Shown: positions 34,486 through 46,984 of the stretch, piece by piece
How the letters are laid out: each line of letters begins with the position of its first letter
Numbering within the stretch: position 1 is the first letter of the stretch
Assembly: GCA_026874595.1 (NCBI GenBank)
Contig: CM049312.1
Location: 23,863,956-23,927,955 of the forward strand
Length of the DNA stretch: 64,000 nt
Source: Sipunculus nudus
Taxonomy: Eukaryota; Annelida; Sipuncula; Golfingiida; Sipunculidae
Direction of reading: 5' to 3'
The notes under the pieces: model-generated
Databases searched by the model: none
Told to the model about the DNA's origin: nothing
Seen by the model: the letters and a program-made list of their open reading frames with translations, nothing else
Position numbers and translations under genes: made by a program

Positions 34486-35129
34486 GTAATTAGCAGGTTA
34501 TGACTGACCAGAATGGACCTTGCATACATATCTCATGAGTTAGTGCCATGTTATCAGCCAATTCTGTTTCCAAGGGTAACTTTGGGTACACATATACAAT
34601 CACATATACAATCACATATACAAATTAAAGAAGAATCATTCACAAGGCCTGCCTATTTCCCCTGTAAAGTTTGAAAACATGTTTAGGGTATGTTCAACAG
34701 CCACGTATATATATAAATTCATATAAGCAATCAAATATGTCTTTAAAAAATTATGAACAACGATTTCTATAATTGCATAAATATTAAAATTTATTGATCA
34801 TTCCAATCAAACATTCTTCACATATTATGCATATATTGCTGATCCATGTTTAAACTGAAACAAGAAACCCATGAGTCATGACACTCAGCTGACTAGGAAG
34901 ACATTCACAAAAGGAATTTTATCACCTGAATGCCAAATTTTGTAGGTGGTATCCCCATTCAACTGTAGCAATTAAATTTCTGCAAAATCAACAAGAAGAA
35001 AAGGTTTCATGATAAAATGTCCAGCCATTCCCATGAAATCTAGCCTTTTGTATGCAGCCAGCTGAGCTAACATTGACCATGCACAATTCTTAAAGCACAA
35101 TAAATTCCTTGATGTCAGTACAGGAGATT

Positions 35130-35940
35130 CTAGGTCCACCCGTAAAGCTCTGTACCCTGTCGGACTCTCTGAGTGCGTAAATGTTTCTGGCCAGTAACAT
35201 AGGTCATCCTGACCTAATTTCAGAGTTCCACGGAGATTGCCCAAGATGTTTTGGCCGGTAGCACGCAAAATATAGGTCACTATGACCTAATTTCAGGTTT
35301 CCATGAAGATTTCCCAAGACTTTCTTATATATAACACTGGAAAATTCTCAGTGTAGCAGATACATTTTGTACCCATCTGATTCCCCAAGTGCTAAAAATC
35401 ATGTTTTTTTGCCTGTAGTTCACAGAATATAGGCATCCATGCCCTATTTTCAGGTTTCCATGCAGATTTACTCAGGACCTGCCTGAATTTCTTGTTAGAA
35501 GATTCTAGGCCTATAGGATACAATTTGTACCCCGTCTGACTTACTGGGTGCTCAGTTAGCCTGTAGTTCTCAAAATATAGGTTACAATGACCCCATTTCA
35601 GGTTTTCATGGAGATTTGCCTAGGACCTCCCAGGATGCACAATTAGAAGTTTCTCGGGCTGACGTTTGCGATTTTTTTACCCTGTTAACGACCGTATACT
35701 GCTTCATCTAAAGGTCTCTACAAAAGAGAAAAAATACATAAAAATAGAAAAATATACAGTTAGCGCCACCAGTCCTCAGGCAATGTTAAAACACTCCATG
35801 ATTAAAATACATGGAAAGAATTATGGCACTCAATGCACTAGTTATTCAAATACTGGGGATTTTGTATCAAATATTTACATATTTTGGAGGTACCATAGCT
35901 CGGAGGATATAAGTCACATTGACTTAATTTCAGGTTCTAA
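35130..35940. repeat. degenerate repeat array with IR3 palindromes
   Basis: Loosely repeated units share AAAATATAGG, TCAnnnTGACC, TAATTTCAGG, TTTCCATGxAGATT and CCAAGA/CCTAGGAC. Each carries an inverted-repeat AGGTCAnnnTGACCT or a decayed form: 35,201 perfect, 35,274 perfect, 35,431 weak, 35,579 and 35,911 partial. Spacing varies (73 to about 330 bp). Confidence 0.7.
35201..35288. promoter_or_regulatory. two perfect IR3 nuclear-receptor half-site palindromes
   Basis: AGGTCATCCTGACCT (35,201-35,215) and AGGTCACTATGACCT (35,274-35,288) both match the consensus estrogen-response-element layout, AGGTCA inverted with a 3-bp spacer. They occur inside repeat units, so binding and function are unproven. 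Confidence 0.5.
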
Positions 35941-36019
35941 AGAAATTTTGAAATGAGCTAAAAAAATATTGTTAATATGTACACCTTTGAATAATAAAGC
36001 TTTGAAATAATTTTATTGA

Positions 36020-36190
36020 TTTGCGGGCTCGATTGAGGGCTTGAAACATGAAACATGCGGCGTGGGGCGAATGCGGGCTGAATTAATTATAATAACTGCG
36101 GGGCGGGCTAGAGTATATCCTTAATTGCGGGGCGGGCTACGGGCTGACAGTGCAGGGCGCGGGGCGGGTGCGGGTTCAAATTTTCGGCCC
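36020..36190. repeat. GCGGGGCGGGCT repeat, copy 2
   Basis: Longer G-rich copy (GCGGGGCGGGCTAG, GCGGGGCGGGCTACGGG, GCGGGGCGGGTGCGGG) with the same 26-35-bp rhythm as 32,877-32,955. GGG runs are close enough to allow G-quadruplex folding on the plus strand. Confidence 0.7.
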
Positions 36191-37337
36191 GCATAGTTCA
36201 CACACTGTTCCTGTCCTACCCAGCAATATTTTATTTACTTGGCTAAGTGTAACAGAGCAGACAGCAGTAAAAGTCAGCACGCATGTCACGCGCTTGTCAG
36301 CCATGGTCTCAGCAAGTCTAGTTTTTCTTGTTGTAAGACGAGTTGCAAGTATAGGGCCTACGGGGTACACCTGTCTATATTGTGAGTATTTGTATCAATA
36401 GTAGATGGTAGGAGTCTACTGATACTTTAAGACTGGTTGACCTCATGACGATCTGGGGCAAGTTATTGTGATATTAAAATTAGGGCGAATATTGACGAAA
36501 ATAATAATTTCTTCAGTATCTCGAGAACAAACCATAATAATTGGACGAATATTGTGTCTAGACCCAGGTTTCCATGATCAAATATAAAAATTATTCAAAC
36601 GATATTGACCATTGGTTCAGTTCTTAATTTAAAGGTTAAAATGCAAACTGGGGCCGCCGTTGACGAAAATTATTGAGGACAGCCAATCGCAGTGTATCAG
36701 ATTACTTCTACCCTCACAAAAATAATATTTGTACTATAGACAAAGCATAGGTTTGCTATGGAATATATATAGGCGGCAACTCGTCTATTGAACATATTTG
36801 GAGACTGAGCATCCGTTGCTTGTATCATCGGCGTGGGGCGACATTTGAAGTTCAAAACAAGAATCACTTTGAGGTTGCATTTCTAGTCAAAACTCCTTTA
36901 TTTGAAATAAATCAAGTTTAAATAATTTGCGTCCATAGTGAATCCATAATGTATTTATAAAGTTTAATAATTTATTCTGTCTGATGGGTTAGTCTCCTAT
37001 AATTGTCTAATTGAATTGTTAACACATCTGAAAATTTATAAAATGTAAAATTAATAAAGGAAAGGATTTTTGTTGCCGAAAATATAAGCCAGGCAGGAAA
37101 CACTATTGGAAAAGAGTTTCATGAAAATCCATCAACTTTTTGGTAATTCTTCACGAACCGACCAAAATCTTGTGAGCTGTGACCTCATTAAATATGCATT
37201 GGTTTTTCCTTGAATCGAACTCAAGCCAAATATTATACTGGATAATATTTCCGCTGAGTTTCATTGTTAACACAGCAGATACAGGGCATGCCGCATACTG
37301 TGTGGCTGACTTCGATTTCCACTTCTTCATTGTTTCG

Positions 37338-37366
37338 GTTTTTTTTTTTTTTTTTTTTTTTTTTTA
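37338..37366. repeat. poly-T run
   Basis: About 29 consecutive T. It may be the tail of a minus-strand retroposed element, but no body was identified. Confidence 0.85.
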
Positions 37367-37799
37367 CAGTAGTTTACACAATGTATACATAACCATTATA
37401 TTATAGCAACAACCTAATATGCACGCCAAATCTTAATGACAGCACGAGGAGATATAAGTAACATCGAATAGATGGAGCTTCTTTATTTAATAGGGGCAGT
37501 ATAACTTAAATGTTGATATTAATGTTATTTAAATTCTTAATATTGGCCTTCCTTATATTGATTATTATTTAAAGTCCTTATATTTACGCTATCTGCACAC
37601 GCACGTGAGATGTCATTGAGGCTTAAATAATTTTATTTTTAATTTAAACCATAGAGAGCAGTTGCACACCGGGAAGACGAATTTGTGTACCCACAAATTT
37701 AATCATGCGCCAATCGCATTCTTTTTCACTGTATTACCTAATTTCTCAGTAAGAGTTATCAACGAATTTACAGCGCGGCTGTGTTTGTGTTTGGAGCAA

Positions 37800-38395
37800 T
37801 GGTAGGCCGTAATGTGGTTTGTGCCTGGGGACCTAGTTAGCCGTATTGTGGTTTGAGTTTAGGGCCCTTGGGAGCTGTATCATGGTTTGTGTTTATATCC
37901 CTTGGTAGCCTTATTATAGTTTGTGTTTAGGTCCTTGGTTAGCAGTAATATGGTTTGTGTTTAGGGCCCTAGTTAGCCGTATCATGGTTTTTGTTCAGGT
38001 CCCTGGTTTGCCGTATTGTGTACTGCATTTAGGTCCCTGGTTAGCTGTATCGTTTTTTTTTTTGTATTTATAGCCTTGATTAGCCTTTCCTGGTTTGCGT
38101 TTATATGTCTGGGTAGCCGTATTGTGGGTTGTGTTTAGGTCCCTTGTTAGCCGTAACGTGGTTTGTGCTTAGGGCCCTAGTAAGCCTTATCATGTTTTGT
38201 CTTTAGGACCCTGTTTAGCCGTATGGTGGTTTGTGTTTATTTCCCTGGGTAGCCGCATCGTGGTTTGTGTTTATATCCGTGGGTAGCCGTATTATGGATT
38301 GTGATCATGTCCCTGGTTTGCCGTTTTGCGGTTTGTGTTTAGGGCCCTGATTAGCCCTATAATGGTTCGTAGCCCTGGTTTGTGGTTTGCTTGAG
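37800..38395. repeat. 34-35-bp minisatellite
   Basis: About 17 units built from TGGTTTGTGTTTAGGTCCCT followed by GGTTAGCCGTATTG. Neighbouring units differ at several sites (GGGCCCTAG, TATATCCCTTGG) and a few have indels. No conserved frame across units. Confidence 0.93.
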
Positions 38396-38870
38396 GGTTT
38401 TCTGTACACCTGTTCTGACTTGATGATTAAGGCAGGAAATGTTACTATTTTCTTCTAAAGCAAAATTCACGTAAAATTAGAACGACAGTACAAACGAAGT
38501 GTTCAGTTGATCTTTTATGTGTACCGGCATATGTTCTCATGTTGATCGACTGCTGGCAGATTTAACTGATTTAATTTCAAAGGCACCGGCAGTGAAGACG
38601 GAAACATAAAAGACTAACATCTCTGTTATATCAGAAGCGACGGCCAGGCCGCCAGTGATGTTATATTATATCACGTTACTGTGATGAGTACTGCTAGAAC
38701 CCGCAACTTAATGAGTGTATCCTATCTCTCATAGGTCGTATACATCACGGCTAGCCCGGGAAAAGGAAAGGTTAAATGTGTGAGGAGTTTACCAGACATT
38801 AGACAGCCCGAAAAAATATATGGAAGAATTGTCTATGAAGTCGCCTGGGAGCGGACACAGCATTTTATAT
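38396..38870. other. non-coding stretch
   Basis: No gene or repeat recognised. Confidence 0.5.
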
Positions 38871-38872
38871 TA

Positions 38873-39088
38873 AGGGGAGGGGGGCGAAGGCAGCTTTGGT
38901 AAGGGGGAACGGTGTATCTCCCTCCTATGGCGTAGAAATGTATTGAAAATGGTGCAATATCGGCATAGTTTCAGCGCTGTTCCTCGGTATTAAACCAGTA
39001 TTATTCTTGTTCCAGAAATGTTAAGGTCGAAATGTGTGGGAGGGCACCCCTATGCCTTCCCCCACCCTATTAAAACCGCCCCTGTTAA
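38873..39088. mobile_element. possible short TIR element
   Basis: TTAAGGGGAGGGGGGCG on the left and CCCACCCTATTAAAACCG with CCCCTGTTAA on the right form imperfect inverted ends about 215 bp apart. The style resembles the 20,636 element. Boundaries are uncertain. Confidence 0.35.
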
Positions 39089-39145
39089 TTCACACAAGGT
39101 CATTGAAACAGCCGGTCAATGCTGAATGTACACCTAGGAGGGAGT

Positions 39146-39148
<3 letters not shown>

Positions 39149-39187
<39 letters not shown>

Positions 39188-39292
39188 CGTATCGTATACA
39201 CTTAGTTTTACTCATGACGATACATTATTAATGCTCCCCTGCATGGATGACCACTTTCACTGTGATGTGTTGAATTTATGTGTATTACTTTG

Positions 39293-39332
<40 letters not shown>
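39149..39332. repeat. two (TA)n microsatellites
   Basis: TA runs at 39,149-39,185 and 39,298-39,332. Confidence 0.93.
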
Positions 39333-39335
<3 letters not shown>

Positions 39336-39897
39336 ACGATCTCTGATAATAAGTCCTTAAATCAGGGCATCCGCATTAATATTATATACATATAGAAATG
39401 TGTTCATATTAATTTTAATGACACAGTTACCATGACAGCTGAACGATACTAGAGGTGTCTCGATCGTTGCCTCAATGGTCTTAAACAAAAAGTATGTATG
39501 TATCTATGTATATATGTTTATGTTTGTGTGTAGATATATGTGTGTGGGTGTGTGCGTTTGTGTTGAGGGTTTCGATTAAATAAAATTGGCTCGTCCTAGG
39601 GCAGATATTTCAATTAAGCAGAAAATTCGATTATAGAAAGAAGGAAATAAAGCGGTAATGTATTCTTGGAGGCTAGTTGAATATTCTCTCGGGAATCCAT
39701 ACATATTTAATCAGCATTTTACAAAGAATCAACCTTATATAATATGAATCTTGCAAACTGATTATAGTCAGGCGTTCATTAAAAAAAACAATATTTTTTA
39801 CATATGTGGCGCCACAAGCATCTTACATATGCTTTTTGGTAATAACTGATCAATGTGAAATAAAATATGTGTTAATAGTCACAATTTTTCTGAAATA

Positions 39898-40332
39898 TTG
39901 AAACCTTATCAGACAAATCATTGCTTACGGAAGCAAACAAACAATAAGTTTCGAAGCCGTTCACGTAACATAAAACATTGGTTAACAGGCCATACAAGCA
40001 TTAAAGTCAAGAGGTTACTGAACCATACTGGAATGATTCAAGAGAGTAATAGGGGCCCCAGAAAAATAACAAATAAATACCATCCATGCAGACGCGTAGC
40101 TCAGGCTGAAAGGAGCACGTTAAACGAGGGGAGACACATTAGCAAGGAAACAGGTCAGAGACAGGCGCCAGGAACATTTATCAAACAGACTCTGAAATAC
40201 ATTGTGTCATGGGAAATGTCACCATATCAAATTCATATAGAACGGTATACCGCTGTGAAATGGCCCAACGCAGTGAATGTTTCTGACAGGTTCTTAAATC
40301 ACATGGTACTCATTGAGAGCGACAGTCCTTGA
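39898..40332 (+). CDS. unrecognised 144-codon open frame
   Basis: This is one of the longer open frames without repeats. It is Lys/Arg/Asn rich (KQTNNKFRSRSRNIKHWL) with no motif I recognise and no clear splice or start context (the first codon is not ATG). It is probably chance, or an old element relic. Confidence 0.12.
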   Translation: MKPYQTNHCLRKQTNNKFRSRSRNIKHWLTGHTSIKVKRLLNHTGMIQESNRGPRKITNKYHPCRRVAQAERSTLNEGRHISKETGQRQAPGTFIKQTLKYIVSWEMSPYQIHIERYTAVKWPNAVNVSDRFLNHMVLIESDSP

Positions 40333-40484
40333 AATATTTCTGTATACTTCCACCCCAGACTGACACTTATATTCTCACACAGACCCTAGATATCCTAGTG
40401 GTTTATGACATCAGCCCGTTACAGCACTATATAACCTGTTCTGATCGAATTAAATATTTATGTTTCTGAATGTATATATATATA

Positions 40485-41180
40485 CAGTCCAACCTGTCGG
40501 AACGACCACCCATGAAATGCGGGCATCTGGCTATTACGACCACTATATATCAGTTTAATTCCGTTATATTATCTATAGATAAAGCCTGTGAAATACGACC
40601 ACTTGGCTATAATGGATAACGGGCAGTTTTTCCAGACCAAAGTAACATTTTACTAATTAATTGACCTGCTTAATGCGGGCGCTCTTTGTGCTACTCACTG
40701 ACCAGCGCTGACCTGTTGGTTGATTGAGCATGCATGAAGTTGCGTTCATTTGCAACGCTCTGTGTTTGTTTTATTGGTGTGAGTGTGTACGGAGAACAGA
40801 CTGGTTATTATAGGCAACGTGACTGGCTTACACGACCTATATATAAATTTAATTATAAATCCACATGAATGGAGGTACCCCGAAGTCAACCGTGAGGTGT
40901 GCCTCTGTGATCTGTCGTTGATCTATTCAGTGCATTACTTCTATTACACAGACAAGTACATTTTTTGTGCAATAACAAAATACAAGTAACAGCAAGATTG
41001 TTCCCTTCTGCAAATATGTTTTTATTTTTGGTCATAAAGATGGTGTGATATGTATATTTCCGTCATGCATGTCAGCTAGATTTGTGCAGTTCCTAAATGT
41101 TCAGAACCTGTCAAATACGACCACCTGTCTATTACGACCACTTTGTCCAGTCCCTTGGGTGGTCGCATTAGACAGGTTTA
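40485..41180. mobile_element. pogo/Tigger-like non-autonomous element
   Basis: The left end, next to TA, reads CAGTCCAACCTGTCGGAACG followed by ACCACCC, then CTATTACGACCAC. The right end in reverse reads AAACCTGTCTAATGCGACCA then CCC, with CTATTACGACC and GACCACC repeats inside (41,118-41,165). The last bases (expected ...ACTG) are lost into a (TA)n tract. No transposase frame (DDE domain) was seen in the roughly 700-bp interior. Confidence 0.7.
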
Positions 41181-41188
41181 TATATATA

Positions 41189-41192
<4 letters not shown>

Positions 41193-41237
<45 letters not shown>
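41193..41237. repeat. (TA)n microsatellite
   Basis: About 22 TA dinucleotides, abutting the element's right end. Confidence 0.93.
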
Positions 41238-41241
<4 letters not shown>

Positions 41242-41783
41242 TTATATATAAATATATATATATCAATATATATATCAATATTTATGACATTATATATTAA
41301 TTTAATATGCTGTGGACGTGGCTGAATTTTCGCGCCGATTTCATTTTTCATCATTAGCGCAGTTCGAATTTTCGCGCAAATCCGTATGTAAATATCAAAT
41401 TAAAAATATTTTTAAAAGACAGATTTGTAACGTAAAACATCCTACTTAATATACCTTCGGGTGACCGCTTACATGCCACGGGGGCTTCTCGAGTACCGTG
41501 ACCGCAAGGTGTGTAAATACGTAAATAATCAGGACTAATCACGTTTGATGATGCAATGGTACTGCAACCAGCTACGATGTTTGACATTTGAGTAAGTTGT
41601 AGAATTTCTGTAAAACAACAACTGTGATTATACTAACCAGAAGCAGCCAACTATGTCTGAACAACAAACAGAACTAATTTCAAAGCTATGGGAAGGGCTA
41701 GGGGTGTCTTAAAAGGATACTTATTGTTTCACAGTGTTTTCTACAAATCAATTTAAATGAGACGGGGCTCTCTCGAGGAATGA

Positions 41784-41789
<6 letters not shown>

Positions 41790-41840
<51 letters not shown>
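41790..41840. repeat. (TA)n microsatellite
   Basis: About 25 TA dinucleotides. Confidence 0.93.
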
Positions 41841-41843
<3 letters not shown>

Positions 41844-42299
41844 TGATGGTTTCTGTGAGGCCCACCCTTGTTCTTATGTGCCGTCTCCTTTCCTTGTCAA
41901 AAGAAGTTAAAAGTCTTATGTTATACAACTATGTAATACTGAAAGTCTTTTAACTGCATTATATAAAACACAACTCAGCTGAAAATGTTTCTTGAAACAG
42001 GTGGCTAGCGACAGGTTAATTGCGACAATATGTTTATTGTGTCGAAATGTCTTAACACATGTGACGCTAACTCAGTGTTTACTAAAAAAGAAGCTTGGAA
42101 TCCACATAAGTTTGTCAAATAAACCACAATAATACCACGCCCTGCCCCCATGTCAATGTTTATTCGCTGTAAACGATATAATATAATTCACTTTCACCCC
42201 AGTAAGTCTACAGCAGCTTTCAAGTACATCCTTATATGTTTTTTTTCTGACATTTCACGTTTACCAAAATGGCCCCATGGGCATATGTATTTATTGAGG

Positions 42300-43437
42300 A
42301 AGGCCGATGCGGTGGCCCATAAATCCAAAAGTATGATGTAGGGAGACAAGTTTATTATAACTCAGTTCCTCTGCTCACACACAGCAGCATACATATGTTT
42401 ACATAGTCATAAACATAACAAAACAAAACGGTGGTTAGTCCAACTGCTGCAAGGACACCTGCAACAAAGAAAATAATGGTAAGATAGTCTGCTTATTTGT
42501 TACTGCTTTCCTTTTGCAAATACATCTTATATAACAGTAATAAGAGAAAGACTATTTTGTTTACATAGGTAAATAGCCTGAAAGATTCCAGTTTGAGTTG
42601 AAAAGATGTCAAAATATTTAATTTAAATTTAACAAGCGATGGTTACTTAGGATTCATCAATACAGATATTTTATATGTATTTCCTGATGTCTCGCTAACG
42701 AAATTTGACAGAAGTAGATACTGGAATATAATTTAACAAACTCTCGTGTAATAACAAGTTTAGCAAACACATTTAACATTTGTCTATACAACATAAACAA
42801 AAATATCTGTCACCCGAAGTAACACAACATTTTCATACCATGATAATGACTGTAATATTAGCCATCTGTCACCTTTACTCGATTCAGAGAAACAAAATGA
42901 ACTCCATTCGTTAAGCAACGAATGTAATCACAACTGTCCATCATGGATGACAACAGCTGTTTACAACGTTGAATACAGCGGACTAGCCATATTTCTAAAA
43001 GTATATGTGACCATCCTGGCCTATGACCTGAAAGGTCAAAACTGCTTGAAATCTACGTCACATAAAAATGGCGGGGCAAAATGCTTTGTTTTTTGGAAGG
43101 TTTCAGCTTCTAAGCGAGCTTGTATCTTAAGAAATATTGAATGACAACAAACGTAAGCACTGTCAAAGCTACATTCGAAGTATATAGAATTAAGATACAT
43201 AAAGCATTCACCTATTCCGGCGATTCCTCTGCAATATCCAATTTATATCAGAGAATCCTGTCCAACTTAAACCTAACATGGAACAGAAAGAACGCGAGTG
43301 ACGTAGTAGTCACGCAACAATAACCGAAGTTGGCACCACTGTCGGATGAAGTTTCCGTTTCTAACATAACTAGTACATAAGACTATAATTTACGTAACAA
43401 ACTCTACTCGAACATGGAAAACCACACAACACCCACA
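42300..43437 (-). repeat. 3' LTR of the gypsy element
   Basis: About 1,138 bp. It begins (minus strand) TGTGGGTGTTGTGTGG and ends CGCATCGGCCTT. It shares long blocks with 48,585-49,533, such as AAAAGTATGATGTAGGGAGA, CTCAGTTCCTCTGCTCA and ACAGCAGCATACATATGTT. It has a segment at about 43,210-43,380 that the other LTR lacks. Confidence 0.88.
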
Positions 43438-43452
43438 CTGCCTATTTTTTGT
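43438..43452 (-). other. polypurine tract
   Basis: On the minus strand AAAAAATAGGCAG lies directly upstream of the 3' LTR start, in the position used to prime plus-strand DNA synthesis. Confidence 0.5.
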
Positions 43453-43508
43453 CAGTTAAACAGATCCTCATTTAAATATCTAAGAATCAAGGAAATATGT
43501 AAAGCTGG

Positions 43509-46450
43509 TCACTTAAATAAAGTTTCGGTTAGTCCCTTTAGACAGATTTCACTATTTCTGCAATGAACTGATCGTGGTACGTGGTGTAAATTTGAATGAT
43601 CACCGGCTCCCTGACGATTGGAGCGTCTCAGTTGAACAGATTCTTGCTCAGGTTCTCCACTGACAGAATCAGGGGCTGGTAGGAGATCTCTCTCCTCCTC
43701 GAATCTACTGGACACTTCTGGATATAATACTTGGATATCATCCTCATTATCTGAATTAGTCATTTTCTTACCTTTTAAAGATTCGGTCTTTTGCGGGTCT
43801 AGATCCGCTAGCCTCATATCTTGACATGGTTTGAGATCTGATCTATTCATCCATTTCTGTTTGCCAAACCCAGATTTAGGTTGGATCAGATAAATATCTT
43901 GTTCAGCGCTTTTCTGAATGATCTTATAGCCTTCAGAATGCTAAAAATCCTGGACCTTATGTCTACCTTTAAAATCATGGCGTCTAGGAAGAACGCGCTG
44001 TCTTACACACAAAGGATGTTTCTCTGCTCCTCTATCAACGTATTTCATTCGATTCTCTGCAGTTTGTTGCAATTTACTTTTAACAGGATTGTGTGCTACC
44101 TGAAGTCTACGCTGAACCCAATCTATCACACCTTGTAAAGGTTCACTATCCTCAGAATTAACTCCTAGCCATACATCGGATGGTAACTTAGCATCCCTAC
44201 CAAACATAATACAAAATGGGCTAAACCCTGTGCTAGTTTGCGGTGTAGTATTGTAATCGAATACAAATGGTTCCAAAACTCTGGCCATGTGGGATGGTTC
44301 TCAAAAGATCATGCAAAATTCGGTTGTGCCGCTCAACCTGACCATTACCTTGAGGGTGATATGCACAGTTCTTTTACTACCCTTGACTCAAAGTCACGTC
44401 CCTGATCTGAGTGCAAACGAAGGGGCGCACCGTTCTTTGTGAATCATTCCTTTACGAAAACCATTGCAACTGCGGTAGGTTTTTTGATCTTTCACTGCGA
44501 CTGCAACTGTTCATTTGGAGAAAACATCGGTAGGTACCAACGCGTTTTCTCTAACGTCACTCGATGGTTCCAAAACCGTCAAGTCCATAGCTAATACCTC
44601 AAACGGATATTGAAGCTAGAATTGATCCCATAGGAGTTTTTTTCTGTGATTGGCGTTGCCGTCAGGCATCGCTCACAGCCTGCTATCCAATGGTTCACGT
44701 CTCTGTACATGAATGGCCAATAGCACTGTGCAAGGATTAGAGCAAAGTGATCTGTCTATTCCATGATGACCTCTGTCATCATGGAAACAAAGCAGTGCAA
44801 TTTCTTTCATTACTTTTGTAAGGATAAGCTGTCGTATTCTGCCAAAGTCAGGATCCGGAACCCTGCAATAAGAGACTCCTTCAACTTCCTCTTATCTATT
44901 CCACTGACGTCACAGAAATCGAACAGCCTTTTCTTGTCGACATCGAACAACTGATGGCGGCTTTTTACCTTCCTTCTAGAACTGAAGTAATTTACTGATA
45001 TGGAGGTCACTCTGCTACATCACATGTACAGCTAGTTCTTGAGAGGAAAAAGATGGTAAAGACTTGGCTGACAATTTGCTGACTGATATCAACTGGGGCA
45101 ACCACTTGCATATCCTGCCAGACTTCCCTTGTAACTAACTCTAATGGCAAAAGACAACGTACTGCCTCCTCTGCACAAAGATCCTGATCAGATGTGTTAG
45201 TTTCTCTATCCCACGGTCTTTCCGACTGCCGAGACAAAATATCTGCAGCAACATTTTCTTTCCCTGAACGATACTTGAAAGTAAAGGTATAACGGGCAAG
45301 GGCATTCGCCGATCTCTGCTCTATAGCGGACAGCTTTGTCTTTGTCTCAAGATATGTCATGGGATTAATATCAGTCACTACCGTAAAGGTAATGTAAGTA
45401 ATCTCTAAACTTCTCTGTCACAGCCCATTTGAGCTAAAGTAGATCAAACTTCTTGAAGGAGTAATTTTTAAAAAATACCGTTCGTCTCCTCTAAGGCCTC
45501 GACTGGCGTAAGCTATCACACGAGTTCCCTCATCTTGATCTTGACTGAGAACTCCCCCAGCCCATTGTGAGAGGCATCTACCTCGAGAACAAATGGCCTG
45601 GTAAAATCAGAATACCCTGAGACCGGAGCGGAAACTAATTTCCCCATCAAGACATGGGACGCACGCTCATTTACATCAGTCCACGAAGTTTCTAAGGTAA
45701 TGGATCTCTTTCTATTCTTTTCTTTCTGAGCCTTACACAAAGCTCCAACCAATGAATGTAATGGCACCGCATCTGCCAAAAACCCTATCATAAAACGCCC
45801 TTAGTAAGATGCAAGCCCTAAGAACTGTTTCATATCTAACAAAGTCTAAGACTTTGGTCACTCTCGTATGGCTGCAACTTTATCAGGGTATGTTCTAATT
45901 CCCTGAGCAGACACTATATGCCCTTAAATCCGACCTCAATCTTGAATAAAGAAGTCTTAGCGGCTTTAAGCCTCAACTCTTGTCCTAAGAGCCTCTTGAG
46001 CACTTGTTCCAACCGACTAAGATGTTCAGGAACACTACGATTGCAGACAATCACATCGTCCAAAAAGACCAATACCTTGCCCATAAGTCTTTGGAAAATA
46101 GTCGGGCATTGGAGAGCCCCGAACGGCATGCAATGATATTCGTACAATTAAGCCATGGGGGTCACAAAAGCAGTTTTTGCTTAATCAGCTGAATGGACCT
46201 CAAACTGGTTATAAGCAGATGCCTGCGCTGAAAAAAATTTGGCCCCACTGGGAGCCTCAAACGTTTCCTCAATACGCGGTAGAGGGAACGCATCTTTTTT
46301 ACCTTTGAATTCCCCTTTAGAAAGTCTACACACATTCGCAAAGCTCAACTACCTTTCTTTAGGACCTAAACGATGGGAGAAGCAAAGTCAGATTGGCTTT
46401 CTCGGAAACCAACTCGCTGCAAGAGCTCCTTGAGGTGAGCGTTTAGTTCC
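43509..46450 (-). pseudogene. gypsy pol remains (RT, RNase H, integrase)
   Basis: Pieces appear in pol order on the minus strand. Reverse transcriptase at 46,147-45,914 has YEYHCMPFGALQCPTIFQ and the catalytic FLDDVIV. The connection and RNase H region at 45,791-45,516 has RPFVLEVDASHNGLG, and at 45,378-45,007 YRSGKENVAADILSRQ. The integrase core, broken across frames at about 44,430-44,300, has HSDQGRDF and [10 protein letters not shown]; at 44,288-43,941 it has [20 protein letters not shown]. The integrase C-terminal tail lies at 43,850-43,509. Stops and frameshifts separate nearly every piece. The gap near 44,500-45,000 is especially damaged, and the zinc-binding integrase N-terminus was not identified. 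Confidence 0.9.
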
Positions 46451-46984
46451 GTCTATATGAGGTAGTACCCGCCAATGGGCTACGTAATGGGTGAATAATC
46501 TGTCACATCGATCCTATGCCGTATAGTCTTGGTGCAATGTAATGATTCTTCTATTTTATGAATTACTTCAGCATACTTGCTTAGTAATCTCTTGAAGGAC
46601 TCTGATCAACCTGTGTACCAACAAAAGCGGACAAATCTAAACCTTCTGGTATAGTTATATCCGTTTCACTGACTTCCTGCAAGCTCCGAGAAACTGGCTC
46701 TACAGGTGACACGAGAACCTGCGTTTCAGATACAGTCAACAGAATATCTGCTGCCTCTTCACCAACCGACTCAACAGGACGGGCTTAATCTAAGCAGGTT
46801 TTTGGTTTCAGGACCATATTTTCCCCCAGAACTGTTTTAGTTCCGCACATAAGTCCTTCCATCTTACAAATCATCTATGGATGGTTCAACGATAATACCT
46901 CTATTAGAACTTGCTAAACCTTCTACAAGAACAGACTCTTCCTCTTTCCGCAGCATACAGCCAGGACATTACGTACACATGAGG

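Noticed and set aside
36176-36401. Signal-peptide-like starts on both strands (MVSASLVFLVV plus; MADKRVTCVLTFTAV minus)
   Set aside because: Hydrophobic starts are frequent by chance; no downstream exon could be linked to either.
43881-46433. Plus-strand open frames across the gypsy element
   Set aside because: They lie opposite clear RT, RNase H and integrase remains on the minus strand and show no domain.
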